Shown: piece after piece, positions 1 through 13,839 of the stretch
Layout: every line of letters starts with the position of its first letter
Numbering within the stretch: position 1 is the stretch's first letter
Assembly: GCA_023376005.1 (NCBI GenBank)
Contig: CM042151.1
Coordinates: 82,245,492-82,309,491 of the forward strand
DNA from: Doryteuthis pealeii
Lineage: Eukaryota; Mollusca; Cephalopoda; Myopsida; Loliginidae
DNA length: 64,000 nt
Reading direction: 5' to 3'
Notes under the pieces: model-generated
What the model saw: only the letters and a program-made list of their open reading frames with translations
The model's database searches: none
What the model was told of the DNA's origin: nothing
Made by a program: the position numbers and the translations under genes

Positions 1-299
1 CAGTCAATTCTTTCTCGGTGGATCTTTTGTCAGAAAGAATAATGGCGAACGCTTATTATGGCACTTTTTTGTGGCTTTCTGTCTATCTTCTTGGCTATTC
101 GAATGTCACCCTGTGGTTTAACCTTACACTTATTTGTAATCAACTGTTTTCAAATGTTCACATGTAGAAAACCATAAAGACGAGGCGCTCTCCGAAAATA
201 AATCTCCCTGGTTTTATTTCCACAGAAAACGCACTGATACAACAGGACACAATGACAGCGTTGGATAGAGTATGTATCACTCAACCAATTCGTCACGGG
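1..299. other. No recognisable gene
   Basis: Unique-looking sequence of ordinary base composition at the window edge. I see no long open frame and no recognisable domain. It lies directly beside a GC-richer interspersed repeat, so it may be flanking or element sequence. Confidence 0.4.
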
Positions 300-885
300 T
301 AGTAAGACAAGGTCCCGCTGTCGCTGCGGCGTTAGAATGCCCGACTGCACCTCTGCAGAGGGGTAGACCTCCCCAATGGGGCCACCTGTTGGCCGTGGGT
401 GGCGACCCGTGATGCTTAAGGATAGAACCCAGGTGGATGAACAGTTCATGACATGCAAATACTCCACTTTGGCCCTATCTTGGGCTAGACGGGCGGTCGG
501 ATAGGCCCCCCCGATCAATCGGCTGGGTCACGTCAAGCCCTGAGCACCTATATGATGTTCCCAACCTTATTGCCCTTATGGCCAAGCCCAATCCCTGTTT
601 TATCATATGGGTGCTAGAAGGCGGTGGCTGCGGTTCTACATGTCCTGGAATGACGTTAAACTCTATCTGATGGGTGAGGTTCCAGTTTTGGAGGTTTGGG
701 GAAGTGGAGCACCCCTTCATCACCCATTGCTCCCTGGTCTACTCTGACCGCGGAGTGGTAGTACCTGTTAGGGTCCCATGTAATGGGTTAAATAGAAAAA
801 TGTATTTATAAAAAAATGTATATCCATTAGGAATTGATTTATTTCAAAACTTTATCGGCATAATGACCCAATGAGGTTGATATGC
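300..885 (-). repeat. GC-richer interspersed repeat, copy 1
   Basis: This block is clearly richer in G+C than its surroundings. It matches, in reverse complement, the block at about 30690-31265. The match covers the stretch with the short word GGTCGCCACCCACGGCC on the other copy, the CTCTGCAGAGG motif, and the trailing AT-rich end with 'cggcatatcaacctc'. Short open frames exist (for example 150-518 and 475-723, minus) but are not conserved between copies and have no recognisable domain. The family is not recognised; it could be a non-autonomous element or the end of a larger transposon. Confidence 0.65.
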
Positions 886-924
886 CGTAAACAAATACAA
901 CAACAAACAAAGACAAGGTCATAT

Positions 925-1095
925 AATGTAGGCATCCAGCGAGGACCCCACTGTGGTCTGGAGCTGTAGAATAACCGAACTGCACCTCGCAAAGGGGTAA
1001 TACCCCTAAAATGTGGCCACCCGTTGGTCGTGGGTTGGTTACCCGTGATGTTTAAGGACGGAAATCTGGTTGCTGAGCATTCTATAAGATACAGC
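925..1095 (-). repeat. Partial diverged copy of the GC-richer repeat
   Basis: A shorter, more diverged copy next to copy 1 in the same orientation. It shares the path through GGCCACC, 'cgtgggt' and 'acccgtgatgtttaagga'. Substitutions are many, so it looks older than copies 1 and 2. Confidence 0.5.
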
Positions 1096-1244
1096 ACTCG
1101 ACTTTGGTGGTCGGAGAGGCCTGTCTAAAAGAGTCTATCTTTCGACGATAAGTTAATTAACATCACACGCCTTCATGTATAAATATATATAATTTACAAA
1201 CCCTTCGTAACAGCAAGGATGTGAAACAAGGTCAGATTCTAAAG

Positions 1245-1765
1245 GGTGTTTATCAGTGTTTTCAGAGTTTTTCTCTCCTAGACTGGTTGCCCAAATAAAG
1301 TTAAAGAGGCCCAGTGTGCCCTACTATTTATCCATAGCTAGAGGGTTAATAATTGGATTCCAGAGTTTAATACTCTTGGACTCCAATTATGCACTAAGTG
1401 ATATGAAACCAGCCTCGTCCAGGATTGAACCCGTGTCGCCGTGTTCATTTCCTAGGTCGATTAGCGATTACATTTTGGATGCCTTTTGATATATGTATTT
1501 ACCAACTCCTCCGCAGAGCAGGATACGAAACCAAGGTTTAAATTTCTTAAGCAGGGTTCAACAGGTTTGAATTTAGAGTTATATCCTTCTCTCTAGACTG
1601 GTTACCTAGCCATGGTTAAAAAACCCAGTTCTGCCCTGCTATTACCCATAGCTGGAGGGAGAGTCGGGATTCATACCTTTCCCAAGGGTATATACCGCTA
1701 AGTGAAATGCAATTAATACCGTCCAGGATTTGAACTCGGGCGATTTTGATATAGGCCATACATAA
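1245..1765. repeat. Two diverged copies of a ~200-bp interspersed repeat (SINE-like)
   Basis: Two successive stretches (about 1255-1480 and 1575-1765) share the order 'ctagactggtt', 'cccagt..tgccct', 'ctattacccatagctggaggg', then 'gtccaggattgaac'. Related copies lie at about 18600-18860 and 29780-29960. The terminal 'ggatttgaactcggg' resembles a tRNA T-arm/B box read on the opposite strand, which suggests a tRNA-derived element. That assignment is inference. Confidence 0.5.
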
Positions 1766-1799
1766 TCACGCCAAAAAGGTTCTCTTTTTTTTAAAAAAT

Positions 1800-2435
1800 C
1801 TAAATGGTTGGCATTTAGAAGGGTTAGCTTGCTACAGATGTTCCCACCTGAGAACGCCTAATTGCAAAAAGAGTTTACTAAGTAGATTAAAGATTTTATC
1901 AATGAACATCAAATAACCTGGACAGAACCACTTTAAACAAAATCTTACAAAATCCATTTCCAATTCACTAATTATTGGCGGTTTTTCTAAGTCGATTCCA
2001 TTCGTGACTTTAAATCAACAGAAGACCCCTTTAAAAAATACGGGTTTTAAGCCCGCTTAGAAAACAAGCAATTCTTTTTTTTTTTTCTCTGATGAAAATC
2101 CCGATCGAAAATGATCTGCTCTTTATATTGATCGCACGTTCGCTTTTATCGTTTTTTTCTTTCTTTCTGTTAAAAACTGAGAATGAGGGTTCTTCGCATA
2201 CTTTTTTTTTTAAAACGTCATAATCTGACTTCATCCCTAGAATAAAAACTCAGTTAGAATGCGAGAAAAAGCAGTACGGAAGCCGTTGTGTGTAATTTCT
2301 TATTGACCCCAGTGGGCGTAATTAGAGTGCTTGCGCCCATGTTCCCTTGAATATCTCCGTTCCCCACCAACTACGATTACAAGGCTAAGAGCCTACAGCA
2401 AAACACAAAAAGTGCCGAATGATATAAAGTAGTAA
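1800..2435. other. AT-rich spacer, no gene seen
   Basis: No repeat copy or coding domain recognised. A 67-residue lysine-rich frame on the minus strand (2031-2234) is compositionally driven and has no sign of being a gene. Confidence 0.4.
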
Positions 2436-2530
2436 ACTCCACACACACAACAACACACACCACACACAATATATATAGTATATATATTATATATAATATA
2501 TATATATTATATAATATAATATTATAAAAG
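2436..2530. repeat. Compound (CA)n-(TA)n microsatellite
   Basis: A CA-rich run followed by imperfect TA runs broken by single-base slips. The slips look typical of indel errors in low-complexity long-read sequence. Confidence 0.8.
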
Positions 2531-2775
2531 AGATTTATCCAAAATGGTAGTAAGGGATGATTCTATATGTGAATTTCTAAGAAATCCACTGTAACTAATA
2601 TGATGATCCAGTACGTATCAGAAATAAAATTTAATTTATGGAATTACGGTGTTGAGTTCTTCCTTCCTTTATCTGATATATATTATATATAATATATAGA
2701 TTATATTATATATAATATATTATATTGGTTAGGAGGTTGATTTAGTTAAGGCTATCACAATGCAGATGGTAGAAA

Positions 2776-2884
2776 AAAATATTGGGTAACAATGGTGTTG
2801 TGAGTTAACCTGTATATTTATTCTATAAAATTATTTATTTAAGAATAAAATACAGGTTACACACACGATTGTTACCCGTATTTT
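2776..2884. repeat. Short imperfect foldback (hairpin) element
   Basis: 'gggtaacaat' and 'gttaacctgtat' on the left are matched in reverse complement by 'atacaggttac' and 'attgttaccc' on the right, around an AT-rich loop of about 30 bases. It sits between (TA)n tracts. It is consistent with a small inverted-repeat element or MITE; no duplicated target site is clear. Confidence 0.55.
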
Positions 2885-3028
2885 GGATTATTATTAATTT
2901 TTCTTTACACTGAATTATGGATAGCCTTCTTAAATCAAGCCTCCCTAACAATATTACACAATGCTTCAATTGGCAAATTATCAAACTCTCTTATGTAAAT
3001 ATATATATATAATATATATATATATATT

Positions 3029-3258
3029 ACTATTAGTTAGTAGCTTAGTCGGTAGAACATTCAGATAGAACCACAAAGGTTGCTAGTTCGATACTATCGA
3101 CCCTCACTAACTCAGCGTATGAGTAAGCACAGACATAGTGCGCTAATGGTAGGTGTTGCGCTCCACATCAGACGTAAAACAATTCCGCCTTGGTCTAAGC
3201 GCTAGTAAAAAGGGATCGCAGTCCCGCACTGATGGCGCCACCGACTTTAGGCCACCCT
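3029..3258 (+). repeat. tRNA-derived SINE (tRNA-Lys-like head)
   Basis: A 5' head resembling a tRNA with an A-box-like TAGCTTAGTCGGTAGAAC at 3041-3058 and a B-box-like GGTTGCTAGTTCGATAC near 3077. It is followed by a body with 'gcgctccacatcag', 'ccttggtctaagcgct' and 'accgacttta'. The same 3' body recurs at 46774-46877 without the head, which marks this as a mobile SINE and not a functional tRNA. Cephalopod SINEs with tRNA heads are known; the subfamily is not determined. Confidence 0.65.
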
Positions 3259-3279
3259 AACGAGTTACCTTCCTACGGA

Positions 3280-4230
3280 TTTTATATATTATTATATATA
3301 TTAAGGTGGCCACAATCTAATTATATAATATAATATATATACATATATATATATTCACGACTGGTTTTTAGGATATCTCAACCATTGGAATCATTCTGAA
3401 TGATGGATTAAGCCATGAAATTCAAGTTATGAGTGTAAAACCCATAAATTCCATTGATTATATATATATATTATATATATGATATACCTGTATTAGATAT
3501 ATATATATATATGAGAAGTAAATACAACAAAGCGAGTGTTTTTGATAGGCTTTTATTTAGCCGGCCATTTCGCTATCTATGCTGATGTGGCCTAATAGGG
3601 CCGAAAATGTACATACAGGATTGATTGTTTCTCGATTTGTTTAGCCCATACATTTGAAATAGTATGCTGCCTAATTAATTAATATTAATTGATTACTTTC
3701 AAAATATGATCGACCTTCAATTAAGCACATATTCCGCGCCATATATATATATATATTATATAATATATATATATTATATATATATAATTTATTTTTTTGA
3801 CAATTTAACCAGAGATGGTCTTACTTGAATTGATTTCGCCCATTTTTTTATAGCTTTGTTCCAATGACTTAGAAAAACTTATTAAAACTTTCTAAAAACA
3901 ATTTCTTTCACAATTAATTTTCTCCTGGCGAAAACAAGTTGAGGAAAATTAAAGATAAAACATATGTATGTGATTTTAATCAAGAAATTAATCATTTTTC
4001 CTTGAATAAGACAGGCTTCTATAATTTTATATCCAAAATATAAAAGCTAGGGCTTATTTTCCGGGTCTGGTAAAGAAAAAAAGGCTTAAAATCAGACATT
4101 GTGCGGTTATAGATCTATTGCTACCCACAGGTATCTGTGTTACATTTCAGTTCCGTAGACTTCTAACTTTGATAATATATATATATATATATATATATAT
4201 ACTATATATATTATATAATATTATAAAGTA
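3280..4230. repeat. Spacer with repeated (TA)n tracts
   Basis: (TA)n tracts at about 3283-3355, 3460-3512, 3740-3795 and 4174-4225 separate short unique stretches. The unique pieces hold no recognisable gene. Confidence 0.6.
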
Positions 4231-4231
4231 A

Positions 4232-4352
4232 ATCTAATGATCAGACGAACCTACTAAAGTTTCCTGTAATGCTCTTCCGGGCTAAGATTTAAACTCTTAG
4301 CCCTGAAGAGCATTAAGCCGAAACTTTTAGTAGGTTCGTCTGACTCATTAGA
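4232..4352. repeat. Foldback element, ~55-bp arms
   Basis: The left arm (4232-4286) and right arm (4297-4352) are near-perfect reverse complements. Examples are 'agacgaacctactaaagt' against 'acttttagtaggttcgtct', and 'aatgctctt..gggctaag' against its complement. The loop is only about 10 bases. It sits in (TA)n sequence, the common setting for such elements in this window. Confidence 0.75.
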
Positions 4353-5470
4353 ATTTTATCTTTATTATTTGCTCTACTTAGGTATTGAGCACTTTTTACT
4401 TATTAGCTTAGTCTCCTGGCGGGTTTGTATGTATATATAATATCTTATAGATTTGCATATAAATGTTTTTTTCCTTTTGGCCAAAATATTGTACTAATAG
4501 ATTATTTTTGGTTGGTACGATCTTAGTCTTTTCCATTTACAAAAAACAATTTTTCGGTCCGGTTGAAATTTGGTAGTATATTCTTACAATCAAACTATTT
4601 GAAATTTTTTTTTCTCCACCGGCGATGATTTACCAATAAGTTTGGTAATATTAACTAACTAGCAATATATGACCCCTCCGGGTGAAAAGTATTTTAGTTA
4701 AAATTTTATCAATAAAAATATCATATAAATAGAAAGGCCTAATGAAACTGAATAAGATGTAAGATAAAAAGATTTTTGAACAGCGGGGTATGCATTGAAA
4801 AAATAGAAACAACTTGAAACTAACTCTTACATAATTTTGGTTATCCGTCTTTCATTGGTAAAATTTTCATAATTAAACCTTTTAAGTTAAAAATAGGAAG
4901 TAAGATAGAATATTACAGTTATTTCTTCTTGTTAAGGGATTTCATTTAAGTTTATTGAAGAATTTTTTGCTCATATTCAATAAGATAAAACGCAAAACAA
5001 TTAGAAAATCAATAATACTAAGCATATATTTATCAAAATCAATTTTATAAGAATCAATATGCAAATTAGCCTTCCATTCATACTGTGAACCGCGATTTTG
5101 TTGTAATATATAAATAAATTGTACGTTATTAGCATGTAGATATGGGTCAACAGTGTAAGTAATGGTAAACCTTTTTATTATAATTGAGGTTTTAAATAAA
5201 GAATAAAATCATGGAAGAATACATGGTGTAAATAACAAAGGAATTGTGACTTGTATAGTAATATAGTTCGGTTACATGACTGAAAACACACATCTTCCAT
5301 TATAATAGTATAATATATATATAGAGAGGAGAAGGGTGTTCCAGTAAATCCGGAACCTTATAGTCCTTAGATGGATCGGTACCGACTGAGTATAACAATG
5401 CAAAAATAAACTTTTTTCAGTTCCGAACTATTTCAAATAAGTTTCCATATTGATTTTTCTTAATTTCATT
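4353..5470. other. AT-rich spacer, no gene seen
   Basis: About 1.1 kb of AT-rich sequence with no open frame of interest and no recognised repeat besides a short TA run near 5305. Confidence 0.4.
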
Positions 5471-5489
5471 TTCTTGTTATTTTTCTGAT

Positions 5490-5635
5490 AGCTTTATCTA
5501 TTTTTTTTTCTTTCTTTTTTTCTTTCTTTTTTCTCTCTTTCTTTCTCTTTCTTTTTTACTTTCTTTTTGGGTCTTTCTTTTCTTTCTTTTCTTTTCAATT
5601 ATTTTCATTAATTTTCTCTTATTTTCTTCTCGCGT
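5490..5635 (+). repeat. Polypyrimidine (CTTT)n tract
   Basis: Almost pure C/T on the plus strand, built from CTTT and CTTTT units. Long homopurine-homopyrimidine mirror tracts can form triplex DNA; no function is implied here. Confidence 0.75.
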
Positions 5636-5639
5636 GTTT

Positions 5640-6155
5640 CTTTGTTAGTTGCCGTGATTAAAAACTAGCCACTTTGACAACACAAGAATAAGATTTGTCA
5701 GAGGCGACCGACGCAACTTAGATGAATTTTGTAGAAAACGATCACCCGTCAAGAAACGGTAGCGCATTTCGAAAAGAAGCAAATACATTACCGGCCGATA
5801 AAAAGAGATCGTTCGATTGCATCGAGCGTCAATTGGCATAACGATTATAGGCATCAAGTGAGCTCACGTCCCTGAGAAGTGATGCGTGACTTTTTTGAAT
5901 GAAAAACCTAAAGATCAGAGCACCTTAAGAGATGTTAAGGATAAACAGAAGCGCTGTGAGATGACCCAGAAGCGACTCCAAGTTGCTAACAGCAAGTAGC
6001 GACAAGAGTGGATCAGATAAATGAACCCTTTGATTCGCTCCCCCCCTCGATGAGATCCAAACCCGAGACAAGATGACTGGCGGCACGATTCTCAATATAA
6101 GTCTTGCTACTAAACAATAATGCCACTCCTACACACAGTTCGATGAAGCTAATAG
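5640..6155. other. Higher-complexity spacer, no confident gene
   Basis: This stretch is less AT-biased than its neighbours. It contains a 70-residue minus-strand frame (5645-5857) and a short lysine-rich plus-strand frame near 5900-5990 that ends at a stop. Neither shows a domain I recognise. It could be remnant coding or transposon sequence broken by indels. Confidence 0.3.
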
Positions 6156-6156
6156 A

Positions 6157-6548
6157 AATGTAATTGACGTCACAGATATTGTTCTTCAATTTAAAAAGTA
6201 ATCAAGAAATAAATCTATCTATCTATCTATCTAATCTAATGTCATCTATCTCTAGACCTATCTATCTAATACTATCTATTACTTTATCTATCTTATCTAT
6301 CCATCTATCTATTACAGAATGTTCTTTCAATTAGAAAAGTAATCAGAAATAATATCTATCTATCTATATATCTATCTATCTATCTCTAGATCTATCTATA
6401 ATCTATCATGTAATGTAATTGACGTCACAGATATTGTTTCCTTTCAATTGGAAAGTAATCAGAAATAAATCTATCTATCTATCTTATCTATCTATCTATC
6501 TATCTATTTATATATCTATCTATCTATCTATCTATCTAATCTCTAGAC

Positions 6549-6582
<34 letters not shown>

Positions 6583-7238
6583 CTAGACTATCTATCTATC
6601 TATCCTATCTATCTATCTTCTACTCTCTAGACCTATCTTATTATCTATCTATCTATCTATTACAGTTATTGTTCTTTCAATTAGAAATGTAATCAGAAGA
6701 ATAATATCTATCTATCTATCATCTATCTCTAGAACCTATCTATCTATCTATCTATCTATCCTCTAGACCTAATCTATCTATCTATTGATCTATACAGATA
6801 TTGTTCTTTCAATTAGAAAGTATCAGAAATAGTATCTATCTATCTATCTATCTATTTATCTATCTCTAGACCTATCTATCTATCTGATTTTATCTATCTC
6901 TAGACTATCTATCTACGTTTATCTAATCTTATCTATCCATCTATCTATATCAGATTCGTTCTTTCAATTAGAAGTATCAGAAATAATATCTATCTTCTAT
7001 TAATCTATCCATCTATCTATACAGATATTGTTCTTTCAATAGAAAGTAATCGAAATAGTATCATCTATCTATCTACTATCTAGTCCGTATCTCTAGAATC
7101 TATCTATCTATCATCTATTCTATCTATACCTGTCTAAATCTATCTATGTAAATGTAATTGACGTCACAGATATTGTTTTTCAAATTAGAAAGAATCAAAA
7201 ATAATATCTATCTATCTATCTAATCTATCTATCTCTAA

Positions 7239-7273
<35 letters not shown>

Positions 7274-7480
7274 AGCTCTGTCTAAATCTATCTAACACAA
7301 ACCAGCTATTCTTCTTGTAATCCCATGTGTGAAGTGTCTGCTTTTCGGTGCCTATCTCTTCTATCTACCAAATTTTTTCACTATCCGCTTTCTATTTAAT
7401 GTATCTATCTTACTGTCTCAGTCCTAGTAAATTCTGTCTATCTATCTATCTATCTATCTATCTATTATCATCTATCTATA
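6157..7480. repeat. (TCTA)n satellite with interspersed ~45-bp module
   Basis: Runs of TCTA/ATCT are interrupted at least eight times by a module reading roughly 'acagatattgttctttcaa' plus 'gaaagtaatcagaaata'. Copies lie near 6170, 6315, 6425, 6661, 6795, 6950, 7020 and 7160. Three copies are preceded by 'gtaattgacgtca'. The recurring TCTAGACC interruption is a second shared variant. This is a higher-order minisatellite, not a simple tetranucleotide tract. Confidence 0.8.
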
Positions 7481-7519
7481 TCTATCTATCTTGTCTCTTA
7501 TGATACCATATGAATTATA

Positions 7520-8087
7520 ATGATATATATATGATATATATATATATATAATATTCGCATCGATGATTTGGGAGAGTTAGTACACCTTGTCTAGCTTCCT
7601 GAATAGACTATAATGCAAATTTTCTATGTCCTTTAGTTATATTTTTACGTAATAAATTTGCCCTGTGGGCTCTAAACAATAAGAGCACACATAGACCTCC
7701 TGCAAACTGCGATACGTTTTTTTTTGTTAAATGTCGTATAGAACGATTTCTTCTGTGGAGTTAATATATAGTTAGTATAGTATATATACTATATATATAA
7801 TATAGTAGTATATATATATATATATATATAGTTCATATTCAGCACTTCGCTTGAATCTCGGTAAAAAGTACTTTAAACCGCGGGCAGTCTTGATTTTACG
7901 GGTAGCTATTATCGATTTATAAACTGAACCCCATCCGTTCGATATCCAAACTAAGTACCAATCTATCTAAATCTATCTATCTATCTATCATTTTATGGTT
8001 TCATATCTCTCTATCTCTCTGATCCCAGTTCGTTCAATATCAACTAAGACTCTCTCCCTCTCGCCTCACTCTTCCCCCTTTCTCTCG

Positions 8088-8121
<34 letters not shown>

Positions 8122-8307
8122 ATATATATAGTATATAGTATATATATATTTATATATATATATATTATCCCATCTAACTATCTTATAATCATTCTATTAA
8201 GAATTCACCTATCAAACTTACTATGAAATTATAGACATTTCTGACTCTCATTGTGAAAAATCTCTTAACCCGTGTCACACACATTAACTCAACGACTGTC
8301 ATTTTCA

Positions 8308-8340
<33 letters not shown>

Positions 8341-8460
8341 CTCTCTTATATATATAATATATATTATATAGTTATAATATTATATATATAACTATATATA
8401 TATATAAATTGTGTGTGTGTGTGGTGTGTGTGTGTTGTGTGTGTGGTGTGTAATAATAGA
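7520..8460. repeat. Cluster of (TA)n, (CT)n and (GT)n microsatellites
   Basis: TA runs near 7525-7550 and 7760-7830, CT runs near 8080-8120 and 8305-8345, then TA to about 8405 and GT at 8408-8452. Short unique spacers between them carry no gene. Confidence 0.75.
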
Positions 8461-8825
8461 AAATCCATATTGTGTAAAATTGGAAAAAACGAAGTATTCT
8501 GACATTTTTTTATTTTTGAAGTCCGGCGCTTTAAGTTTCCGGTTTATTTAATCCTTTGTCGGGACAAATTACAAAAGAATAGAAATATTATTGTCTGACC
8601 AAATGACGGAAGTATTTAAAACAAGCCGTAAGCACGAAACTATAATTGAGAAAATAACAGCATAGACATATTTTGGCAAGCGTTCCATTTGAAAGCCAAA
8701 AGTGATGGGTGCACGCGAGACGTCCAAGATATGTGACGTATTTCATTGAGACACCATTTGATAAAAGACGAAAAAAGCATTAATTTGTCTAATGTTTGAA
8801 CAACAGTAGAAGGAAAGGGAATAAT
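8461..8825. other. Unique spacer, no gene seen
   Basis: Ordinary AT-rich sequence without a recognisable domain or repeat. Confidence 0.4.
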
Positions 8826-8829
8826 AATG

Positions 8830-9163
8830 AATAATAATAATAATAATAAAAATTATATATATATATATATAGACATATCCTCGTACATATATTTAGTATA
8901 TATATATTATATATATATATATATATATAGTGGGGGAGTATAATAACTCACTATTTTAATCTAACATCTTGCCCTGTTGTTTAATATTCTCCCGTTTGAC
9001 CGACTTACAAGGGTTTTAGTTTCCAGTAAGGAGTTACTTTTTTCAAGGACATAAGGATATCCTTGTTTTTTGAACCAAATTTTTTTGCGTATATATATTA
9101 TAATATATATAATATATAGTGATGTGTGTGTATGTGTTGTGTGTGTGTGTGTGTGTGTGTGAC
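8830..9163. repeat. (TA)n and (GT)n microsatellites bordering segment A
   Basis: TA runs at about 8850-8875, 8895-8930 and 9090-9118, followed by a GT run to about 9161. The sequence after this point becomes strongly similar to the zinc-finger gene tail at 21541 onward, so the GT tract marks the left edge of the duplicated segment. Confidence 0.7.
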
Positions 9164-9169
9164 ATAATT

Positions 9170-10790
<1,621 letters not shown>

Positions 10791-11144
10791 ATTTCCTATA
10801 TGTTATCCTATGTGAACTTTTAAGTTTCCTTTAAAATTAAAACTTACACAAACTCATCGACTTTTAACACTTGTCCTGTGTGTATATTCAATATTTTATT
10901 GACGAAATTTCGGAATTGTGAAAATGTACTGTAAATTTAAACCAGTGAAATATTATAAGATTTCTCCTCAATTCTTTTCCGTAATAATTCCGTTTTCATG
11001 ACCCAACACAATTCTATGCGTCCGGTAATTCAATCTTTACGTACACCAAATACACTGTAAAATGTAAATCGGCAAATTATTTTCCAAGATGTAACATACT
11101 TTATAATGAAGCAACACGTGAGATATATTTCATCGGTGAAGAAT
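10791..11144 (-). other. 5' untranslated part of the coding exon, gene A
   Basis: Conserved with the corresponding stretches of B (23386-23685), C (35716-36067) and D (46099-46360). The exon begins just inside a conserved splice acceptor (minus-strand TTGCAG, AG at 11145-11146). It includes a conserved 'gcaacacgtgag' word with a CACGTG E-box. The start codon is preceded by in-frame stops in the copies examined. Confidence 0.55.
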
Positions 11145-11227
11145 CTGCAATAAAAAAACAATGAAATTAAATAATGAAAAATACATTATTTCAAATGATT
11201 AGGGAAAACAATGAAGATTAATATGAA

Positions 11228-11228
<1 letters not shown>

Positions 11229-11272
<44 letters not shown>

Positions 11273-11700
11273 GTATATTAAGAAAAATGAAAAAACACAG
11301 GTTTAAATGGGTTAAGTGGTGAGTTTATTGGCCAACGCTGCAATGTTTCGCTCTATTAATTAGATCATCTTCAGGGCATTTGTTGGTATATGGAAGGTGA
11401 TAAGAATTTTTTTATCACAGAATAACGAGAAAAGCGAGTGGTAGTCCTTGTTATTCAACTGTTTAAAAAAATTTTGAGGTTTGAAAAAAGGGAAGACGGT
11501 TTAAAATGTGACGTCAAATATTCTATTTTACGGCGTGGGTATGGGATGGTGTAAGTGTCTGTATCGAAAGGTAGCATTGTGCATTTTTTTAGGTGTGTGG
11601 TTGTGTGTGTGTAAATCTTTTGCGATAAACGACAGCGGAAATAAACCTTAGGGTTGTGTGTGTGTATGTGTGTATTTGTAAGAGGTAGGGGGAGATTTAT

Positions 11701-11740
<40 letters not shown>
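11229..11740 (-). mobile_element. Small element with hammerhead-like core, between (TA)n tracts
   Basis: A block of about 420 bp present only in segment A, bounded by (TA)n at 11229-11262 and 11705-11738. On the minus strand it has CTGAAGA (11368-11374) and, after a short spacer, GAAAC (11345-11349), the two conserved blocks of a hammerhead core. Stem II (TCT/AGA) is weak. Penelope-like elements and retrozymes carry such motifs; assignment here is inference. Confidence 0.4.
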
Positions 11741-11799
11741 GTGAACTTGTTTCCCTGATCTCTCGCTGTTCCTTTAATGTCACAATGTCTAGCAAAGAA

Positions 11800-12570
11800 G
11801 ATATGATCTCTGTTGTCTCTACGAATGTTTTTGGCCTACAAAATAGACCCACTCCACAAACGTCCACAAAACTACTTCAAAATCATTTCGTATTTCCAGC
11901 AATACAACTTTAACATTAAATATAAGCTTCGGACGGGGATTTCCCTAGTAGATGCCCTGTCACGATCAGCAACAAGCAGACAGGATGTAGAAGAGTTACT
12001 GCCAGTAAACATTCTGACATTACAGCCAATATAAGACCACGGACTGATACAGATATGTTACAATACAATAGAAGATACCACAATGCAAATGCTTGTTGAC
12101 GTCATAGATACAGGATGACTGGATGATAAAAATCATTGTTAGATTCCCTGAACCCGTTCCTGTCTTTAGGAATGACCTTACATCAAGAGAGAAATATTGC
12201 GAGATATGAAACTGAAGACACACGAAGGTCATCTCGACATAAGTCTTGCCTTCGAAGAGCAAGTAACGTAACCTTCTGGTCAGACATGCCCACAGTGATA
12301 GGACAGAATTTTGAGGCGGGAGGACAAGGTCGACAGTATCAGCCACCTAAGTAAAACTATCACCCCACTATCACAGCTGAAGAAGAATGGAGAAAATAAG
12401 AGCGGGGTTTCATACAGAACGACGTGGGTAGAAATTGAAAAACCTCTACATGCCGGTGTCCACCCATCCAAACCGCACACCAGAGAGTGGAAAAAGATAC
12501 AAACGACTCACTAACCAATCCTAAAAGATAGAGACCGAGAACAAACAGAGGTACCGACTCAACAGACGGT
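11800..12570 (+). pseudogene. Ty3/gypsy pol remnant (RNase H end and integrase start)
   Basis: The frame 11813-12034 carries the end of a Ty3/gypsy RNase H: PLHKRPQ, then a hydrophobic turn with QQYNFNIKY, then DALSR at 11951-11965. Further on, in shifted frames, come EGHL near 12220 and CLRRA (12247-12261) followed by FW..M, the zinc-binding start of the integrase. Stops and frameshifts show it is dead. It lies in the intron of gene A on the opposite strand. The end of this block (about 12355-12570) is what recurs in B (25390-25610), C (36170-36530) and D (47410-47640). Confidence 0.75.
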
Positions 12571-12608
12571 TCCTGGCCATGGGATTATTTTATTAAAAGA
12601 CTTCTTGT

Positions 12609-13830
12609 GCAAATAAAGTCACTACCTGAAGGCTGAAAATTTACTTCCTGTTTAAGATTTTACTACTTCGCTTCTTTTAATGATGGAATAAATTTTATCA
12701 TTGTTCAATCAAAGTAAGTATAATATCTATTTATTTTATATCTTTCAGACTTAACTATATTATTTCACATTTATTGTAAATGTCTTAGAAGTTTATCTTA
12801 AAATATTGTATTTTTCTAGAGAGAATACAAGTAAAATAAGAAAAGATACATTTTCAAAGGAAGAATATAAGTACAATAAGAAAAGATATAAAATATTTTC
12901 AACCCCAAAGAATATAAGCATTATGAAAAGATATAAAATATTTTCAAACAGAGACAGAATAAGTAGCATAAGGAATGATAGAAATTTTTTTTATTTCTAA
13001 ACATTTCAAAATATCTAATTAAATTTATTTTTGACATCAACTTTACATAACAGCATTCTTAAATAATATTTTCATTAATTCTCTAATATAATAACATTAA
13101 ATCCATTTCTATTTTACGTTTTTAATGTCAAACATAAAACTAAGATTAAACATTTTGAAATAGATTAAAGAAAAAAGTAAACACAAATTATTCATTATAA
13201 GTTCATCAGTAAATGATTTTATATTTTATTATTTTATTCATACAAATAAAGTTACTACCTGAAGGCTAAAAATTTACTTCCAGTTTAACATTTTACTACT
13301 TCATTTATAAATCACAGCTCAAGAAATTCAAAGGTTTTCTTTTACGCATGCAATAACTTTACCATTATTTAAGTAAGTATAATATCTATTTATTTTATAT
13401 CATTTAGATATGTTTTCACATTTATTTTATTTGTCTTAGAAGTTTATTTTAGCAAACTGTGTTTTTTCACAGAGAATACAAGTAAAATAAGAAAAGATAC
13501 ATTTTCCAAGAGAGAATATAAGTACAATAAGAAAAAATATAAAAACTTTCAGACCCAAAGCATTATGAAAATATATAAAACATTTTCAATCAGTAGCATA
13601 AGACAAGATAGATATTTTTGATTTCCAAATATTTCCAAATATCTAATTAAATTTATTTTGACATCAACTTTACGTAACAACATTCTTAAATAATATATTC
13701 ATTAATTCTGTGATATAATAATAACATTAAATTCTCTTTTTTACGTTCTAAATCGCAAACATAAAACTAAGATTCAACATTTTTAAGTAGCTTAAAGAAA
13801 ACGTAAACACAAATCATTCATTAAAAGAAA
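12609..13830. repeat. Two-copy tandem duplication, period ~633 bp
   Basis: Copy 1 begins with 'caaataaagtcactacctgaaggct' at 12609 and copy 2 with a close match at 13242. Both contain the same run of AT-rich words ('ttactactt', 'agagaatacaagtaaaataag', 'aagaaaagatac'). Segments B and D have one copy. An inner imperfect repeat ('aagaatataag..aataagaaaagatat') lies near 12825-12960. Confidence 0.7.
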
Positions 13831-13839
13831 CATCGGGAC

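Noticed and set aside
6200..7500. CRISPR-like array (regular module separated by spacers)
   Set aside because: The spacers are TCTA microsatellite and not unique sequence, and the context is an animal genome.
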